Assembly (NCBI RefSeq): GCF_016429255.1
Contig: NZ_JAELUG010000001.1
Location: forward strand, 186,001 to 250,000
DNA from: Rhizobium sp. ASV8
GTDB taxonomy: Bacteria > Pseudomonadota > Alphaproteobacteria > Rhizobiales > Rhizobiaceae
Reading direction: 5' to 3'
Length of the DNA: 64,000 bases
The first letter of the stretch is position 1. Every line of letters begins with the position of its first letter. The position numbers and the translations under genes were made by a program. Below the pieces are notes generated by a model. The model was given only the letters and a program-made list of their open reading frames with translations. It searched no databases and was not told the DNA's origin. Below are positions 42,579 to 51,915 of the stretch, one piece after another.

Positions 42579-43406
42579 TCAAACGGCTCTGGCAATCATC
42601 TCGATCGGCGCGAGCAGACCGCCTTCGACCGAAGTGTTGACGTTGCTGCTTCGCTCGCCTGCTTTCGGACCCATCAATGTGCGGAAGCCCTGGTCACGCG
42701 CACCGCCTGCGGCGGCCTTGGCACGCGCCTCGTGCGCCAGGCGGATCGCCAGCGCGCTGCGATCCTGCTCCAGTTCGACCACGAAACCGGCCTCCTCCAG
42801 CAGACGGCGGTAGATATCGGGGCTGCGGACGAAGCTCGTCTCCGGATCCATCGCCCATGGCATTGGAAAGGGTAGCGCGCCGTCGCGCATCTGCATGACT
42901 TCGTAGAGACCGAAACGACCGCCTGTCCTGAGGATACGTCTGACTTCCGCAAACAGCCTCGCCTTGTCCTCGATGTTCATGCCGACATGAATGAGCGTTG
43001 CGCGGTCGAAACTGCCGTCCTCAAAAGGCAAGGCCAAGGCGCTCCCCCGCTGAAAGGACACCTGCTCCGCCAGACCACAGCGCGCCGTCAACGAATTGGC
43101 GACCTGAACGAATTCTTCGGTAAGATCTATGCCTGAGACGACGCATCCATAGGTGTCGGCGAAATGGCGGGCAGGCCCGCCCAATCCCGACCCGATATCG
43201 GCGAGCCTCAGACCGGCGGAAAGATCGAGATCCCTGGCAAAATCCACCGTGGCCGCATGCCGCCCCAGGTGAAACTCATCGACGCCGGCCAGATCGCGAA
43301 TGCGAAGGTTGTCGACGTCCCTGCCGTTATCGGCAAGGGATTGCAGGATCGCCGTTTCCAGCGATCCGCGTGTGTAGTGGTTGGCTACTTTTTCCTCGGT
43401 AGACAT
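42579..43406 (-). CDS. Class I SAM-dependent methyltransferase
   Basis: A 275-residue Rossmann-fold methyltransferase. SAM motif I is LRLADIGSGLGGPARHFADTYG (about residues 66-87), acidic loop GIDLTEEFVQVA, motif II GSALALPFEDGSFDRATLIH and motif III RILRTGGRFGLYEVM. It resembles UbiE/sarcosine-dimethylglycine type small-molecule methylases. ATG 43406 (MSTEEK) has GGGAG upstream; a start five codons earlier exists. It follows no operon partner. Substrate unknown. Confidence 0.88.
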   Translation of the reverse strand: MSTEEKVANHYTRGSLETAILQSLADNGRDVDNLRIRDLAGVDEFHLGRHAATVDFARDLDLSAGLRLADIGSGLGGPARHFADTYGCVVSGIDLTEEFVQVANSLTARCGLAEQVSFQRGSALALPFEDGSFDRATLIHVGMNIEDKARLFAEVRRILRTGGRFGLYEVMQMRDGALPFPMPWAMDPETSFVRSPDIYRRLLEEAGFVVELEQDRSALAIRLAHEARAKAAAGGARDQGFRTLMGPKAGERSSNVNTSVEGGLLAPIEMIARAV

Positions 43407-43448
43407 TGCATGCACTCCCAAGGCTGTGCCTGAAGGTGGCCTATGATA

Positions 43449-44492
43449 TCAGACCTTCAGTTCGCGCCGCTCAGTTTCCGTTACCATGGCAAGATCCAGC
43501 ACGCGCTGCAAGTTCGCCGCATGACGGAAGCTCGGATCCTGACTGCTACCGGTCATGACGGCCTCGGCGAACCGCTGGTAGTTGGTCGGGACCGGCGGCA
43601 CCTCGATGACTCTCCACGTCGCCGTTTCGACATCATCGCCAAGGCAGCCGCGCAGCTCGGAGCCGTTCGGATTGTGGGTCACTTCCAGGCCGCCGCGCTC
43701 ACCATAGATGCGCAGCTTCAGCTCGTTCAGATGTCCCGTCGCCCAGCGGCTCGCATGCACGACACCGAGCGCGCCATTGGCGAAGTCGACCGACATCGAG
43801 AAGCTGTCGTTGGCATCGAGCGTATATTCGCCGATCCGCTCGCCGGGGGCCTTGGCAAAGGTCTTCAGGCGCGCGAAGACATGATCGATATCGGTCGCTG
43901 CGCCATAGGCGGCGAAGTCGAGAATGTGGATGCCGATATCGCCAAGGACGCCGTTCGAACCGTGACCGGTCGAAAGACGCCAGAGCCATCTGGATTCGCT
44001 GCGCCAATCGCCCCAGGCCTTCGAGACGAGCCAGCTCTGCAGATAAGACGCCTCCACGTGCCGGATCGTGCCGATCTCGCCCGAGATCACCATCTCGCGC
44101 GCCTTCTGCAGCTGCGCGACATTGCGATAGGTCAGATTGACCATGTTGACGACCCCTGCCCTTTCGGCAGCTTCCGTCATCTCGAGTGCCTTTTCATAAT
44201 CCTCTGCAAGCGGCTTCTCGCAGAGGACATGCTTGCCGGCGGCGAGCAAAGGCAGCGTTGTTGGATGGTGCGCCTTGTCCGGCGTGACGTTGGTCGCCGC
44301 ATCGAACTCGCCCCAGGCCAGCGCCTCGTCCAGTGACGAGAAACGCTTCTTGATGTCGAATATATCGCAAAAGGCCTTGAGCCTCGTTGCGTCCGTATCG
44401 ACGGCGCCGACCACTTCGACGCCCGGAATGCGGGCAAAATGTTCCACATGGTTCTTCGCCATGCTGCCCGTGCCAAGTACTATGAGACGCAT
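43449..44492 (-). CDS. thuB: Gfo/Idh/MocA oxidoreductase, ThuB-like
   Basis: A 347-residue NAD(P)-dependent sugar dehydrogenase fold. Rossmann motif VLGTGSMAKNH (residues 4-14), conserved CEKPLAED near 91-98 with the catalytic Lys, then the C-terminal Gfo/Idh domain. It lies eight bases after a clear thuA. ThuA and ThuB act together in rhizobial trehalose/sucrose/maltitol catabolism via 3-keto sugars. The ThuB name rests mainly on this pairing. Confidence 0.82.
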   Translation of the reverse strand: MRLIVLGTGSMAKNHVEHFARIPGVEVVGAVDTDATRLKAFCDIFDIKKRFSSLDEALAWGEFDAATNVTPDKAHHPTTLPLLAAGKHVLCEKPLAEDYEKALEMTEAAERAGVVNMVNLTYRNVAQLQKAREMVISGEIGTIRHVEASYLQSWLVSKAWGDWRSESRWLWRLSTGHGSNGVLGDIGIHILDFAAYGAATDIDHVFARLKTFAKAPGERIGEYTLDANDSFSMSVDFANGALGVVHASRWATGHLNELKLRIYGERGGLEVTHNPNGSELRGCLGDDVETATWRVIEVPPVPTNYQRFAEAVMTGSSQDPSFRHAANLQRVLDLAMVTETERRELKV

Positions 44493-44500
44493 GGTGGACC

Positions 44501-45286
44501 TCAGCGATAACCGGCTTCGCCGGCCTGGTGCAGTCTAGGGCCGCGTTCGACGATCGGCTCCAGTGCTTTTTCGACCGGCACGTTCGGCGCATCATGAATG
44601 CTCGTCTGGGTGCCGAGCGGGTTGTGAGCCCACTTCACGGAGTTGATCAGGACCTTGTGAACGGTGTCGTTGTGATAAGTCGGATAGGTCTCGTGGCCCG
44701 GGCGGAAGTAGAAGATATTGCCGGCACCACGGCGCCAGGTCATGCCGGAGCGGAAGACTTCCCCACCCTGGAACCAGGATATGAACACGGTTTCCAGCGG
44801 TTCCGGAACGGAGAACTGCTCGCCGTACATTTCCTCATTTTCCAGCTCGAAATGCTCGCCGAGGCCAGCTGCAATCGGATGACGGGGATTGATGACCCAC
44901 AGGCGCTCGCGTTCGCCCGCTTCACGCCACTTCAGCGCGCAGGGTGTGCCCATCAGACGCTTGAAGATCTTGGAGAAATGGCCGGAATGCAGGACAATGA
45001 GGCCCATGCCTTCCCATACGCGCTTGGCAACGCGCTCGACCACTTCATCGCTGACGGCGCCGTGGTCCTTGTGGCCCCACCACAGCAGAACGTCGGTATC
45101 CTTCAGCCGGGCTTCGCTCAGACCATGCTCCGGCTCCTGCAACGTTGCAGTCGTTGCTTCAATACCAGCGTCGGCGTTCAGTGCCTTGGCGATGGTGTTG
45201 TGCATGCCTTCCGGATAGATTTCGGCGACAACCTTGTTTGTTTGCTCGTGAATGTTTTCGCCCCATACGACGGCACGAATAGTCAT
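44501..45286 (-). CDS. thuA: ThuA family trehalose-utilisation protein
   Basis: A 261-residue protein of the ThuA (class I glutamine-amidotransferase-like fold) family: [22 protein letters not shown] opening, [52 protein letters not shown] and the final VKWAHNP. First gene of a two-gene operon with thuB. Two LacI-type palindromes (45333-45346 and 45402-45415) precede it, so it is probably repressed without substrate. The transport genes usually linked to thuAB are not adjacent; an unrelated-looking sugar ABC set lies 1.2 kb upstream. Confidence 0.9.
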   Translation of the reverse strand: MTIRAVVWGENIHEQTNKVVAEIYPEGMHNTIAKALNADAGIEATTATLQEPEHGLSEARLKDTDVLLWWGHKDHGAVSDEVVERVAKRVWEGMGLIVLHSGHFSKIFKRLMGTPCALKWREAGERERLWVINPRHPIAAGLGEHFELENEEMYGEQFSVPEPLETVFISWFQGGEVFRSGMTWRRGAGNIFYFRPGHETYPTYHNDTVHKVLINSVKWAHNPLGTQTSIHDAPNVPVEKALEPIVERGPRLHQAGEAGYR

Positions 45287-45332
45287 TGCGGCACTCCTTT
45301 TAATACCATTAGGTTTGAATAGTTTATGCGGT

Positions 45333-45346
45333 CCAAAGCGCTTTGG
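45333..45346. promoter_or_regulatory. LacI-type operator upstream of thuA (site 1)
   Basis: CCAAAGCGCTTTGG is a perfect 14-base palindrome with the CG centre typical of LacI/GalR-family operators, 47 bases upstream of the thuA start. A ThuR-like repressor is the likely ligand; the LacI protein encoded at 53065 is another candidate although its own operator differs. Confidence 0.7.
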
Positions 45347-45401
45347 GAAAACGCCGTATTACGAGCCTCCATCAACCCTTCCAGCGCAAGACATAAAGCG
45401 T

Positions 45402-45415
45402 CCAAAGCGTTTTGA
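45402..45415. promoter_or_regulatory. LacI-type operator upstream of thuA (site 2)
   Basis: CCAAAGCGTTTTGA is a slightly degenerate copy of the palindrome at 45333, centre-to-centre 69 bases away (between six and seven helical turns). Paired operators of this sort can support repression by looping. Confidence 0.6.
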
Positions 45416-45451
45416 CAAAGGCAAAAACAGCGATGAACAACACCTGTCTTT

Positions 45452-45793
45452 TCAGTGCGACACGGACTTTGAAAAGAGGTTGACGACCAAGACGCCGATG
45501 ATGATCAGCGCCAGGCCAATGATGGCGGCAAGATCGAGCTTCTGTCGGAAAAACACCAGCCCGACCACCGAAATCAACACGATGCCGAGGGCACTCCAGA
45601 TGGCATAGGCTATGCCGACCGGCATGACCCGCAACGTTACCGAAAGGCAATAGAAGGCAGCGGCATAGCAGACCACCAGCACGACCGTTGGGCCGAGACG
45701 CGTGAACTGCTGCGACATCTGCAACGCCGTCGTGCCGATCACTTCGAGCACGATCGCAACCATCAGCATTGCATAGACCGATGCGTTCGCCAT
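45452..45793 (-). CDS. SMR-family multidrug efflux protein
   Basis: A 113-residue four-helix drug/proton antiporter of the EmrE/SugE type. The essential membrane Glu is E17 in IVLEVIGTTALQMS; later ISVVGLVFFRQKLDLAAIIGLALIIIGVLVVNL matches the family C-terminus with the conserved loop. It lies 19 bases downstream of a TetR gene on the same strand, so the pair forms a self-regulated efflux operon. Substrates probably quaternary ammonium cations or guanidinium-like compounds. Confidence 0.92.
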   Translation of the reverse strand: MANASVYAMLMVAIVLEVIGTTALQMSQQFTRLGPTVVLVVCYAAAFYCLSVTLRVMPVGIAYAIWSALGIVLISVVGLVFFRQKLDLAAIIGLALIIIGVLVVNLFSKSVSH

Positions 45794-45812
45794 TCCATTT
45801 TCTCCGATAATG

Positions 45813-46376
45813 TTAGAGCTGCGTCAGCTCAATCAGCCGCCCGATAAGTCTTTCACGCGCGCCTTCGTCCATGTCGTGGCTGCCGAGCAGGTCTGCGAGC
45901 CAGATCCCATCGGTTGCCAGCCTCACGATTGCCGCATCCACCGAGGAATCCGTACCCACATATTCCTCGCTGCGCCCGCGCACCCAGTCGCGCCAGCGCT
46001 GCCGCAATTGCGGTTCGCTGAGCAGCACCATGGTCACTTGCGCCCAGTCCTTCGTTCCCTGCGGCTGATCCCGCAACGCCAGGCAAGCGTGCAGATAACC
46101 ACGGGTGAAGCGGCCATGCGGCATCGGATCGGCACGCATTGCCTCCTCGATCGCGGCATCAAGCCGTGCCAGCAAACTCTCGAACAGTGCCTCGAGAAGC
46201 ATGTTCTTGCTGGGGAAGTGATGCAGCAAACCACCTTTGCTGACGCCGGAGGCGCCGGAAACGGCATCCAGCGTCACCGCAGTCATCCCCTTTTCGGAAG
46301 CAAGCCGCGCCGCCACGTCAAGCAATTGCTGGCGGACGAACAAGGGTTGCTTCTTCCTATGGTGCGCAGTGGACAT
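45813..46376 (-). CDS. TetR-family repressor of the SMR efflux gene
   Basis: A 187-residue regulator. N-terminal HTH (residues 10-58; LLDVAARLASEKGMTAVTLDAVSGASGVSKGGLLHHFPSK) and a C-terminal ligand domain. It precedes the SMR transporter gene in the same orientation with a short gap, the usual arrangement of a local efflux repressor. Upstream ATACCAGTTGGACGG near 46388 could contain its site but no clear palindrome is visible. Confidence 0.9.
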   Translation of the reverse strand: MSTAHHRKKQPLFVRQQLLDVAARLASEKGMTAVTLDAVSGASGVSKGGLLHHFPSKNMLLEALFESLLARLDAAIEEAMRADPMPHGRFTRGYLHACLALRDQPQGTKDWAQVTMVLLSEPQLRQRWRDWVRGRSEEYVGTDSSVDAAIVRLATDGIWLADLLGSHDMDEGARERLIGRLIELTQL

Positions 46377-46472
46377 GGCGGCATAACATACCAGTTGGAC
46401 GGTTTCGTCAATGATCTGATTGATTGCTTCTAAGCCCTATTGATTTTGATTGATCCTCGTATCGCTCTCTCC

Positions 46473-47561
46473 TCAGTTGACGGAATGATGCGCGGCATCG
46501 CCCGCATCGAAAATGCTTACCTTCGTCGCCTCGACGGCAAAGGCGATCGGCGAACCTGTCGTGATGCTCGTCATGCCGGGATCGGTGCCAATGATCTTCG
46601 AACCGTCCCTCAGCCTGACATGGACGAGCGAGCGGTCGCCGAGGCGTTCCACCGTCTCCACCTGCCCGGCGATATCACCCTTCTCGGTCGTAGTGACGAC
46701 AAGATGCTCGGGCCGTATGCCAAGCGTCAGTCCCGAATTCTCCAGGCGGTTTAACGCCACAGCCGTGTTGATGACCGATCCATCCGGCAAGGTGGCGGTC
46801 GCCAGACCACCCGCCTCGCCAAGGCCGGCGATACTGATGAAATTCATGCCCGGCGAGCCGACGAACTGAGCAACGTAGCGCGTCGCGGGTCGCGTGTAGA
46901 TCTCGACGGGTGAAGCCACCTGCTCGATTTTTTTGTTGTTCAGCAGCACGATGCGGTCTGCAAGCGTCATTGCTTCCACCTGGTCATGGGTGACGAATAC
47001 CATCGTCGCACCCAGGCGCTCATGCAACTGTGCCAACTCGACGCGTGTTCGTGTGCGCAGGCCCGCATCGAGATTGGAGAGCGGCTCGTCGAAGAGGAAG
47101 ACGTCGGGCTCGCGTACGATGGCACGGCCGATCGCGACACGCTGGCGCTGGCCACCCGATAGAGCCGAGGGCTTCCGATCCAGAAGATGCGGCATTTCGA
47201 GGATTTTTGCCGCCTCCTCGATGCGCCGATCGATCTCGGCTCTCGGCGTCTTGATGTTGCGCAGACCGAAGGACATGTTGTCGCGAACGGTCATATGCGG
47301 ATAGAGCGCATAGGACTGGAAGACCATCGACACGCCGCGTTCGCCGGGCGGTAATTGATCGACACGCCGTCCGCCGATCCAGATTTCGCCGCTGGTGATC
47401 GACTCCAGACCCGCAATCATCCGCAGCAATGTCGACTTGCCGCAACCGGACCCGCCGAGAAAGACGACGAATTCGCCGCGCTCGATCGTCAGATCGATAT
47501 CGTTGAGAACCTGCACAGCCCCGAAATGTTTGGTGAGGGACTTGATATTGATTCCTGCCAC
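46473..47561 (-). CDS. Sugar ABC transporter ATP-binding protein (MalK/UgpC type)
   Basis: A 362-residue ATPase. Walker A FLGGSGCGKST (about residues 35-45), signature LSGGQRQRVAIGRA, Walker B VFLFDEPLSNLDA, H-loop VFVTHDQVEAMTLADR, then a TOBE/OB regulatory domain from about 235 (GIRPEHLVV). It energises the import of a carbohydrate together with the two permeases and binding protein upstream on the same strand. Last gene of the operon. Confidence 0.93.
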   Translation of the reverse strand: MAGINIKSLTKHFGAVQVLNDIDLTIERGEFVVFLGGSGCGKSTLLRMIAGLESITSGEIWIGGRRVDQLPPGERGVSMVFQSYALYPHMTVRDNMSFGLRNIKTPRAEIDRRIEEAAKILEMPHLLDRKPSALSGGQRQRVAIGRAIVREPDVFLFDEPLSNLDAGLRTRTRVELAQLHERLGATMVFVTHDQVEAMTLADRIVLLNNKKIEQVASPVEIYTRPATRYVAQFVGSPGMNFISIAGLGEAGGLATATLPDGSVINTAVALNRLENSGLTLGIRPEHLVVTTTEKGDIAGQVETVERLGDRSLVHVRLRDGSKIIGTDPGMTSITTGSPIAFAVEATKVSIFDAGDAAHHSVN

Positions 47562-47659
47562 TTGCTCCTCCTGCGGAAAATTCGAACTTCGAAAGAACTG
47601 CCATTCTTCAAACCCGGCCTCCCGGCTCGTCGCCGATCAGACCGAGCTTCCGCATAAGT

Positions 47660-48535
47660 TTATTTGACGGCACCTGCAGCCACGCCGCGTGTCAGCGTGC
47701 GTTGGAAAATCAGGAAAAAGATCACCGTCGGCAAGATGCCGAGCAGCGAGGCCGCGGCAATCGCGGTTGGTTCCTGCGTATTGGACCCCGACAGCACGCC
47801 CATGGCCACCGAGATGGTCTGGTTGTTGTTGGAAACCAGGAACACGAGCGGGATCAGGAACTCGTTCCAGGTCCAGATGAAGAAGAAGGTCGCCAGCACC
47901 GCAAGCGTTGGCCGCAGCACAGGCACGATCACGAGCCAGAGAATCTGCCAGCGCGTCGCATTGTCGATTTGCGCGGCCTCGATGATCTCGCGTGGAAACG
48001 TCGCCAAGACCGATGAGAGCAGATAAGTGCCGAAAGCAGTGTGAAGCACGCCGAGAATGATGATGACCGACAGCATCGAGTCGAACAGGCCCACTTGCTT
48101 GGCCATATAGTAGAGCGGATAGACCAGCGCCTCCTGCGGCGCCATGATCGCAATCAGCAGGATCACCAGCAGCGCCTGGCCACCACGCACACGGCCAATG
48201 CCGATAGCATAGGCATTGAGCAGGCTGAGCGTTACCGCCAGAACGGCCGTACATGCGCTGATCAAGATGCTGTTGAAGAGCTTCCGGGGGAAATCCACCG
48301 TTGTCCAGAAGTTCTTCAACGCGGTGAGATCGAAGCTCCGCGGGAAAGCGAGCGGACCGTTTGCGGCATAATCCGCCGCCGTCTTGATGGCATTGAAAGC
48401 CGCCAGAAAGAACGGGAAAAGCGTTGCGGCCAGGAAGACGAGCAGGATTGCCAGAACCACCCAGCGACCAAACCCCTTCTTCCGGCGATGATCCGCCGAC
48501 ACGATCGGAGCGGAAAGTGAAGACGTCGCAGCCAT
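47660..48535 (-). CDS. Sugar ABC transporter permease (MalG type)
   Basis: A 291-residue inner-membrane permease with six helices. The EAA loop is EIIEAAQIDNATRWQILWLVIVPVLRP (about residues 185-211), which docks on the ATPase. It starts one base after the stop of the first permease gene, so they are translationally coupled. The 98 bases to the ATPase gene contain no separate promoter that I can see. Confidence 0.92.
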   Translation of the reverse strand: MAATSSLSAPIVSADHRRKKGFGRWVVLAILLVFLAATLFPFFLAAFNAIKTAADYAANGPLAFPRSFDLTALKNFWTTVDFPRKLFNSILISACTAVLAVTLSLLNAYAIGIGRVRGGQALLVILLIAIMAPQEALVYPLYYMAKQVGLFDSMLSVIIILGVLHTAFGTYLLSSVLATFPREIIEAAQIDNATRWQILWLVIVPVLRPTLAVLATFFFIWTWNEFLIPLVFLVSNNNQTISVAMGVLSGSNTQEPTAIAAASLLGILPTVIFFLIFQRTLTRGVAAGAVK

Positions 48536-48536
48536 A

Positions 48537-49442
48537 TCAATGTCCCCCCGCGGATTGCTTCGATTGCATGCGCATGAAAAGGACGCCGAGCACGATGGTC
48601 ATGACTGTTTGTAGCGTCGCGATCGCTGCGGCGTAGCCGACGCGGTTGGTCGTGAAGAAGTGATAGTAGGACAGGTAGGACGGTACCGTCGTCGCGTTGT
48701 CCGGTCCGCCCGATGTCAGAACGTAGATCGGCGCGAACACCTTCAGAGCCGCAATCAGCGTCGTCAAAGCGACCACGAAGATTTCAGGCATCAGCATCGG
48801 AATGGTAATGGAGCGAAAGCGGCCGAACCAGCTCGCATTGTCGAGTTCGGCAGCCTCGTAGAGCGAAGGATCTACGCGCGCCAGCCCGGACATGAACACG
48901 ACGAGACAGTAGCCGACCTGCACCCAGACTATGACGGCGGAAACCGCCAGCAGCGCATAACTCGCATCGCCCAGCCAGTTCTTCGCCATGAAATCGAGAC
49001 CGAGCGCCCGCAACACGGCGTTGATGATGCCGAAGGGATTGAGGATCCATGTCCATAGGACGCCCACCGTGGTCAGCGGCAGAATCTGCGGCAGATAGAA
49101 ACCGGCGCGAAAGAAGCTCGACCAGGTCTCGTTGAATTGGGCAGCGATGTAGTCGAAGAGTACTGCGGCCAATACCAGCCCGAGAAGGATGGGTACGATC
49201 GTCATCGAAATGATGAACAACAACGTGTGCTGCATCGACCCCCAAAACACGGAATCCTGAAGCAGCCGCTGATAGTTTTCGAAGCCGACATAACGCGGCG
49301 AAATGTTGCCGCCCTTCCATGTCGTGAAGCTGATGGCCAAATTGGCAATCAGCGGAATGAGAACCACCAGTGCAAATCCCAGCATACCGGGGATGATATA
49401 GAGATAGTACCCCGCCTTACCTTCGCTGCCTGCCTTCACCAT
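48537..49442 (-). CDS. Sugar ABC transporter permease (MalF type)
   Basis: A 301-residue permease with six transmembrane helices. EAA loop SLYEAAELDNASWFGRFRSITIPMLMP at about residues 195-221. ATG 49442 is preceded by GGAGGGAATTCG; the frame extends 11 codons upstream without a ribosome site. With the MalG-type partner it forms the membrane channel of a CUT1-type carbohydrate importer. Confidence 0.92.
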   Translation of the reverse strand: MVKAGSEGKAGYYLYIIPGMLGFALVVLIPLIANLAISFTTWKGGNISPRYVGFENYQRLLQDSVFWGSMQHTLLFIISMTIVPILLGLVLAAVLFDYIAAQFNETWSSFFRAGFYLPQILPLTTVGVLWTWILNPFGIINAVLRALGLDFMAKNWLGDASYALLAVSAVIVWVQVGYCLVVFMSGLARVDPSLYEAAELDNASWFGRFRSITIPMLMPEIFVVALTTLIAALKVFAPIYVLTSGGPDNATTVPSYLSYYHFFTTNRVGYAAAIATLQTVMTIVLGVLFMRMQSKQSAGGH

Positions 49443-49511
49443 CGAATTCCTCCCTCCGATACGGCGAGGCGGCATCGAGCCGTCCCCGCCGTTGTGATTG
49501 TCGCCGATGAG

Positions 49512-50780
49512 TTACTGGGCCGCTTGGGCGTCGTCGTAAGGCTTCTTTACACGCTCGATGAACTGCTCGGGCGTGGTCGAGCCAGTCACCAGGCCGGTAG
49601 TCGCCTGGATCAGCAGCTCGTAATAGCCGGGCACCGGCCAATCCGGGTAAAGGCCGAGACCGCCCTTGCCGGAAATATTGCTGAAGAGCTCGACATTGCG
49701 CTTGCCGAGTTCGTCTTTGATCGCAGCCGGATCGGCGGCAATGGCGACGCCGCCAAGATTGGCCTGCTCGTTCTGGTTTTCCTTGCCGAGCACGAGATCG
49801 ATGAACTCATAGGCGAGATCCTTGTTCTTGGAGCCCTTCGGCACCACGAACAGGTTTCCGGTCGAGCCGACGGTGTATTTTGGCGTCGGGAAGAGGAACT
49901 GGCTCCATTTGAAGTTTTTGATCGAGCCGGCGAAATTGCCGTTGTTCCAGGTGCCGCTGATAAACATCGGCGCCTTGCCGGATGAGAAGAGGTTGTCAGC
50001 ACCGCCTGTGCCCTTCAGGCCGGTCGAATCCTTGGAGATGTAACCCTTGCCCACCCAGTCGACGATCTTCTTCGCGGCGAAGAGAAAGGGCTTGGTGTCT
50101 AGCGGTGCCTTGAGGCCCTGATAGTTGTTGACCCAGGTATCGTCGGCCTGTGTCAGCGCCAGCGTATAGAGCAGATGCTGTCCGTTCGAATCCACCGTCC
50201 CCAGGGAAAGCGGCGTGATGCCCTTCTGCTTGAATGTATCGAGCGCGGCTTCGAATTCATCCAGCGTCGTCGGCACCTTCACGCCGTTCGCCTGGAACAT
50301 GTCGATATTGTAGAAAACGGAGACAAATTCCGCATAGGCCGGAATGCCGATAATCGGACCCGAACCATAGGTGCCGTTGGCATCGTACTTGCTCAGTTGC
50401 ATGCTGTTGTCGTTCAGGATCTTGTCCCAGCCACGCGACTTGAATTGATCGTCGAGCGGCGTCAGCAGCCCCTGGGACGCAACGAGACCGGCGGTGGCAT
50501 TGCCCTTGTTGTATTCGAGCACATCCGGAGCCTGATCCGAATTGAGAATGAGGCTGCCGGCCTTCTGCAATTGCTCGAAAGTCTTCAGCTCGAAATTGAC
50601 GGTGACATCAGGATGCTTGGCCTTCAGCTCGTCGAGAGCTTTCGTCCACGCCTTGGATTGAGGCGTGTCGGGCAGCTCGAACCACCAGATATTGAATGTC
50701 TTGCTCTGGGCTTGCGCCACGCCGGCAGCCAGCAGGAGCGACATGCCGGCTGTGATCGCCAGCTTCGAAAAAATATTCAT
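49512..50780 (-). CDS. Extracellular solute-binding protein of sugar ABC transporter
   Basis: A 422-residue periplasmic binding protein with a Sec signal peptide (LAITAGMSLLLAAGVAQAQS, cleavage about residue 24). Cluster B fold: FNIWWFELPDTPQSKAWTKA, DVTVNFELKTFEQLQKA, APDVLEYNKG, FVVPKGSKNKDLAYEFIDLVLGKENQ. It gives the importer its specificity, probably a mono- or disaccharide, which cannot be read from sequence. AGGAGAAT precedes its ATG. Confidence 0.93.
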   Translation of the reverse strand: MNIFSKLAITAGMSLLLAAGVAQAQSKTFNIWWFELPDTPQSKAWTKALDELKAKHPDVTVNFELKTFEQLQKAGSLILNSDQAPDVLEYNKGNATAGLVASQGLLTPLDDQFKSRGWDKILNDNSMQLSKYDANGTYGSGPIIGIPAYAEFVSVFYNIDMFQANGVKVPTTLDEFEAALDTFKQKGITPLSLGTVDSNGQHLLYTLALTQADDTWVNNYQGLKAPLDTKPFLFAAKKIVDWVGKGYISKDSTGLKGTGGADNLFSSGKAPMFISGTWNNGNFAGSIKNFKWSQFLFPTPKYTVGSTGNLFVVPKGSKNKDLAYEFIDLVLGKENQNEQANLGGVAIAADPAAIKDELGKRNVELFSNISGKGGLGLYPDWPVPGYYELLIQATTGLVTGSTTPEQFIERVKKPYDDAQAAQ

Positions 50781-50799
50781 ATATTCTCCTCCACCTGCG

Positions 50800-50812
50800 A
50801 ACCGTGACGGTT
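50800..50812. repeat. Short inverted repeat upstream of the binding-protein gene
   Basis: AACCGT-G-ACGGTT, perfect six-base arms, lies 20 bases before the solute-binding-protein start in a 234-base gap between it and the isomerase gene. The gap holds no gene. The repeat may be an operator or part of a processing/stabilising structure giving the binding protein a higher transcript level. Confidence 0.3.
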
Positions 50813-51014
50813 TCGAACCGACGACATGGCCCGCGCTGCCGTCGGCTTTTCCCTCATTGCTACCGGGGCATTCGCCCGTCTCTCGGGACGATCAGCGAAT
50901 GCTCGGCAGCTCCTCCATTTGGTTGCCCGTCTCGCGCAGAGCGTTGGTCACTCCACGCCTTTGATTAACGCACAACTTGCCTCCTAAATCGATGCAGATT
51001 CGCAAATACGCGCA

Positions 51015-51908
51015 TTACTCGACGTATTCGCCGCCCCGGCTTCTCTTGAGATAGTTCAGGCCGTGAACCTGACCAGTCATCTCGAGCGCATCGCGATAAA
51101 CCGGATCGTGCCAACCCTCGATGTCGATCGAGCCGGTCCAGCCGGCAAGGCGCAGCTCGGAGATGATGTCGGTCCAGTTGCTGTCGCCGAAGCCCGGCGT
51201 GCGCATGAAGACGAACTTCTCCTTGCCGAAAATGCCGTGTTCCTTGATGACGTCCCAACGGATCGTCGCGTCCTTGCCGTGAACGTGGAAAATCTTAGCT
51301 GCCCATTTGCGGATCTGCGGCAGCGGCTCGATCAGATAGACCATCTGATGGCATGGCTCCCATTCCAGACCGATATTGTCGTCCGGGGTCTCGTTGAACA
51401 TCAGTTCCCAGGCATCGGGATTATGGGCGATGTTCCAGTCGCCGGTCGCCCAGTTGCCGTCCATGGCGCAATTTTCGAAGGCGATCTTGATGCCCTTGTC
51501 GGCAGCACGCTTGGCAAGCTCGTTCCAGACCTGCTTGTAGCGCGGCAGGCTGTCGGTGAGCGGCTTGTTGCGGATGCGGCCGGTAAAACCGGCAACGCAA
51601 GTGGCGCCAAAATGATGGGCATTGTCTATGCAGTCTTTCCATCCCTGCAGTGTCTGCAGGTCCATCTCGCGCTCTTCGAGCGGATTGCCGAACATGCCGA
51701 GGGTCGAGATGGTGATGTCGCGATCGCCAATGGCGTCGCGGCAGCGTTTGCCGAGATCCGCCAGATTTTGGCCGTTTGTGGTCTGCCAGAAGAAGGGCTC
51801 GAAGCTTTCGAAGCCGAGATCGGCGATCTTGGCGATATTCTCTGCGGCATCCTCGTTCGTCGCCCTGATCATCGTGCCGATGCGGATGGCCTTTGCCGGA
51901 TTGGTCAT
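51015..51908 (-). CDS. Sugar phosphate isomerase/epimerase family (xylose isomerase-like TIM barrel)
   Basis: A 297-residue AP-endonuclease-2-type TIM barrel protein. RIGTMIRATNEDAAENIAKI at the start, GFESFEPFFWQT, IAFENCAMDGNWATGDWNIAH, GLEWEPCHQMVY and KIFHVHGKDATI contain the metal-binding Glu, Asp and His positions; SIDIEGWHDPVY holds the last Glu. ATG 51908 lies seven bases after the oxidoreductase stop. It acts with the neighbouring Gfo/Idh dehydrogenase on the imported sugar, probably isomerising a keto-sugar intermediate. Confidence 0.9.
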   Translation of the reverse strand: MTNPAKAIRIGTMIRATNEDAAENIAKIADLGFESFEPFFWQTTNGQNLADLGKRCRDAIGDRDITISTLGMFGNPLEEREMDLQTLQGWKDCIDNAHHFGATCVAGFTGRIRNKPLTDSLPRYKQVWNELAKRAADKGIKIAFENCAMDGNWATGDWNIAHNPDAWELMFNETPDDNIGLEWEPCHQMVYLIEPLPQIRKWAAKIFHVHGKDATIRWDVIKEHGIFGKEKFVFMRTPGFGDSNWTDIISELRLAGWTGSIDIEGWHDPVYRDALEMTGQVHGLNYLKRSRGGEYVE

Positions 51909-51915
51909 AATCTCA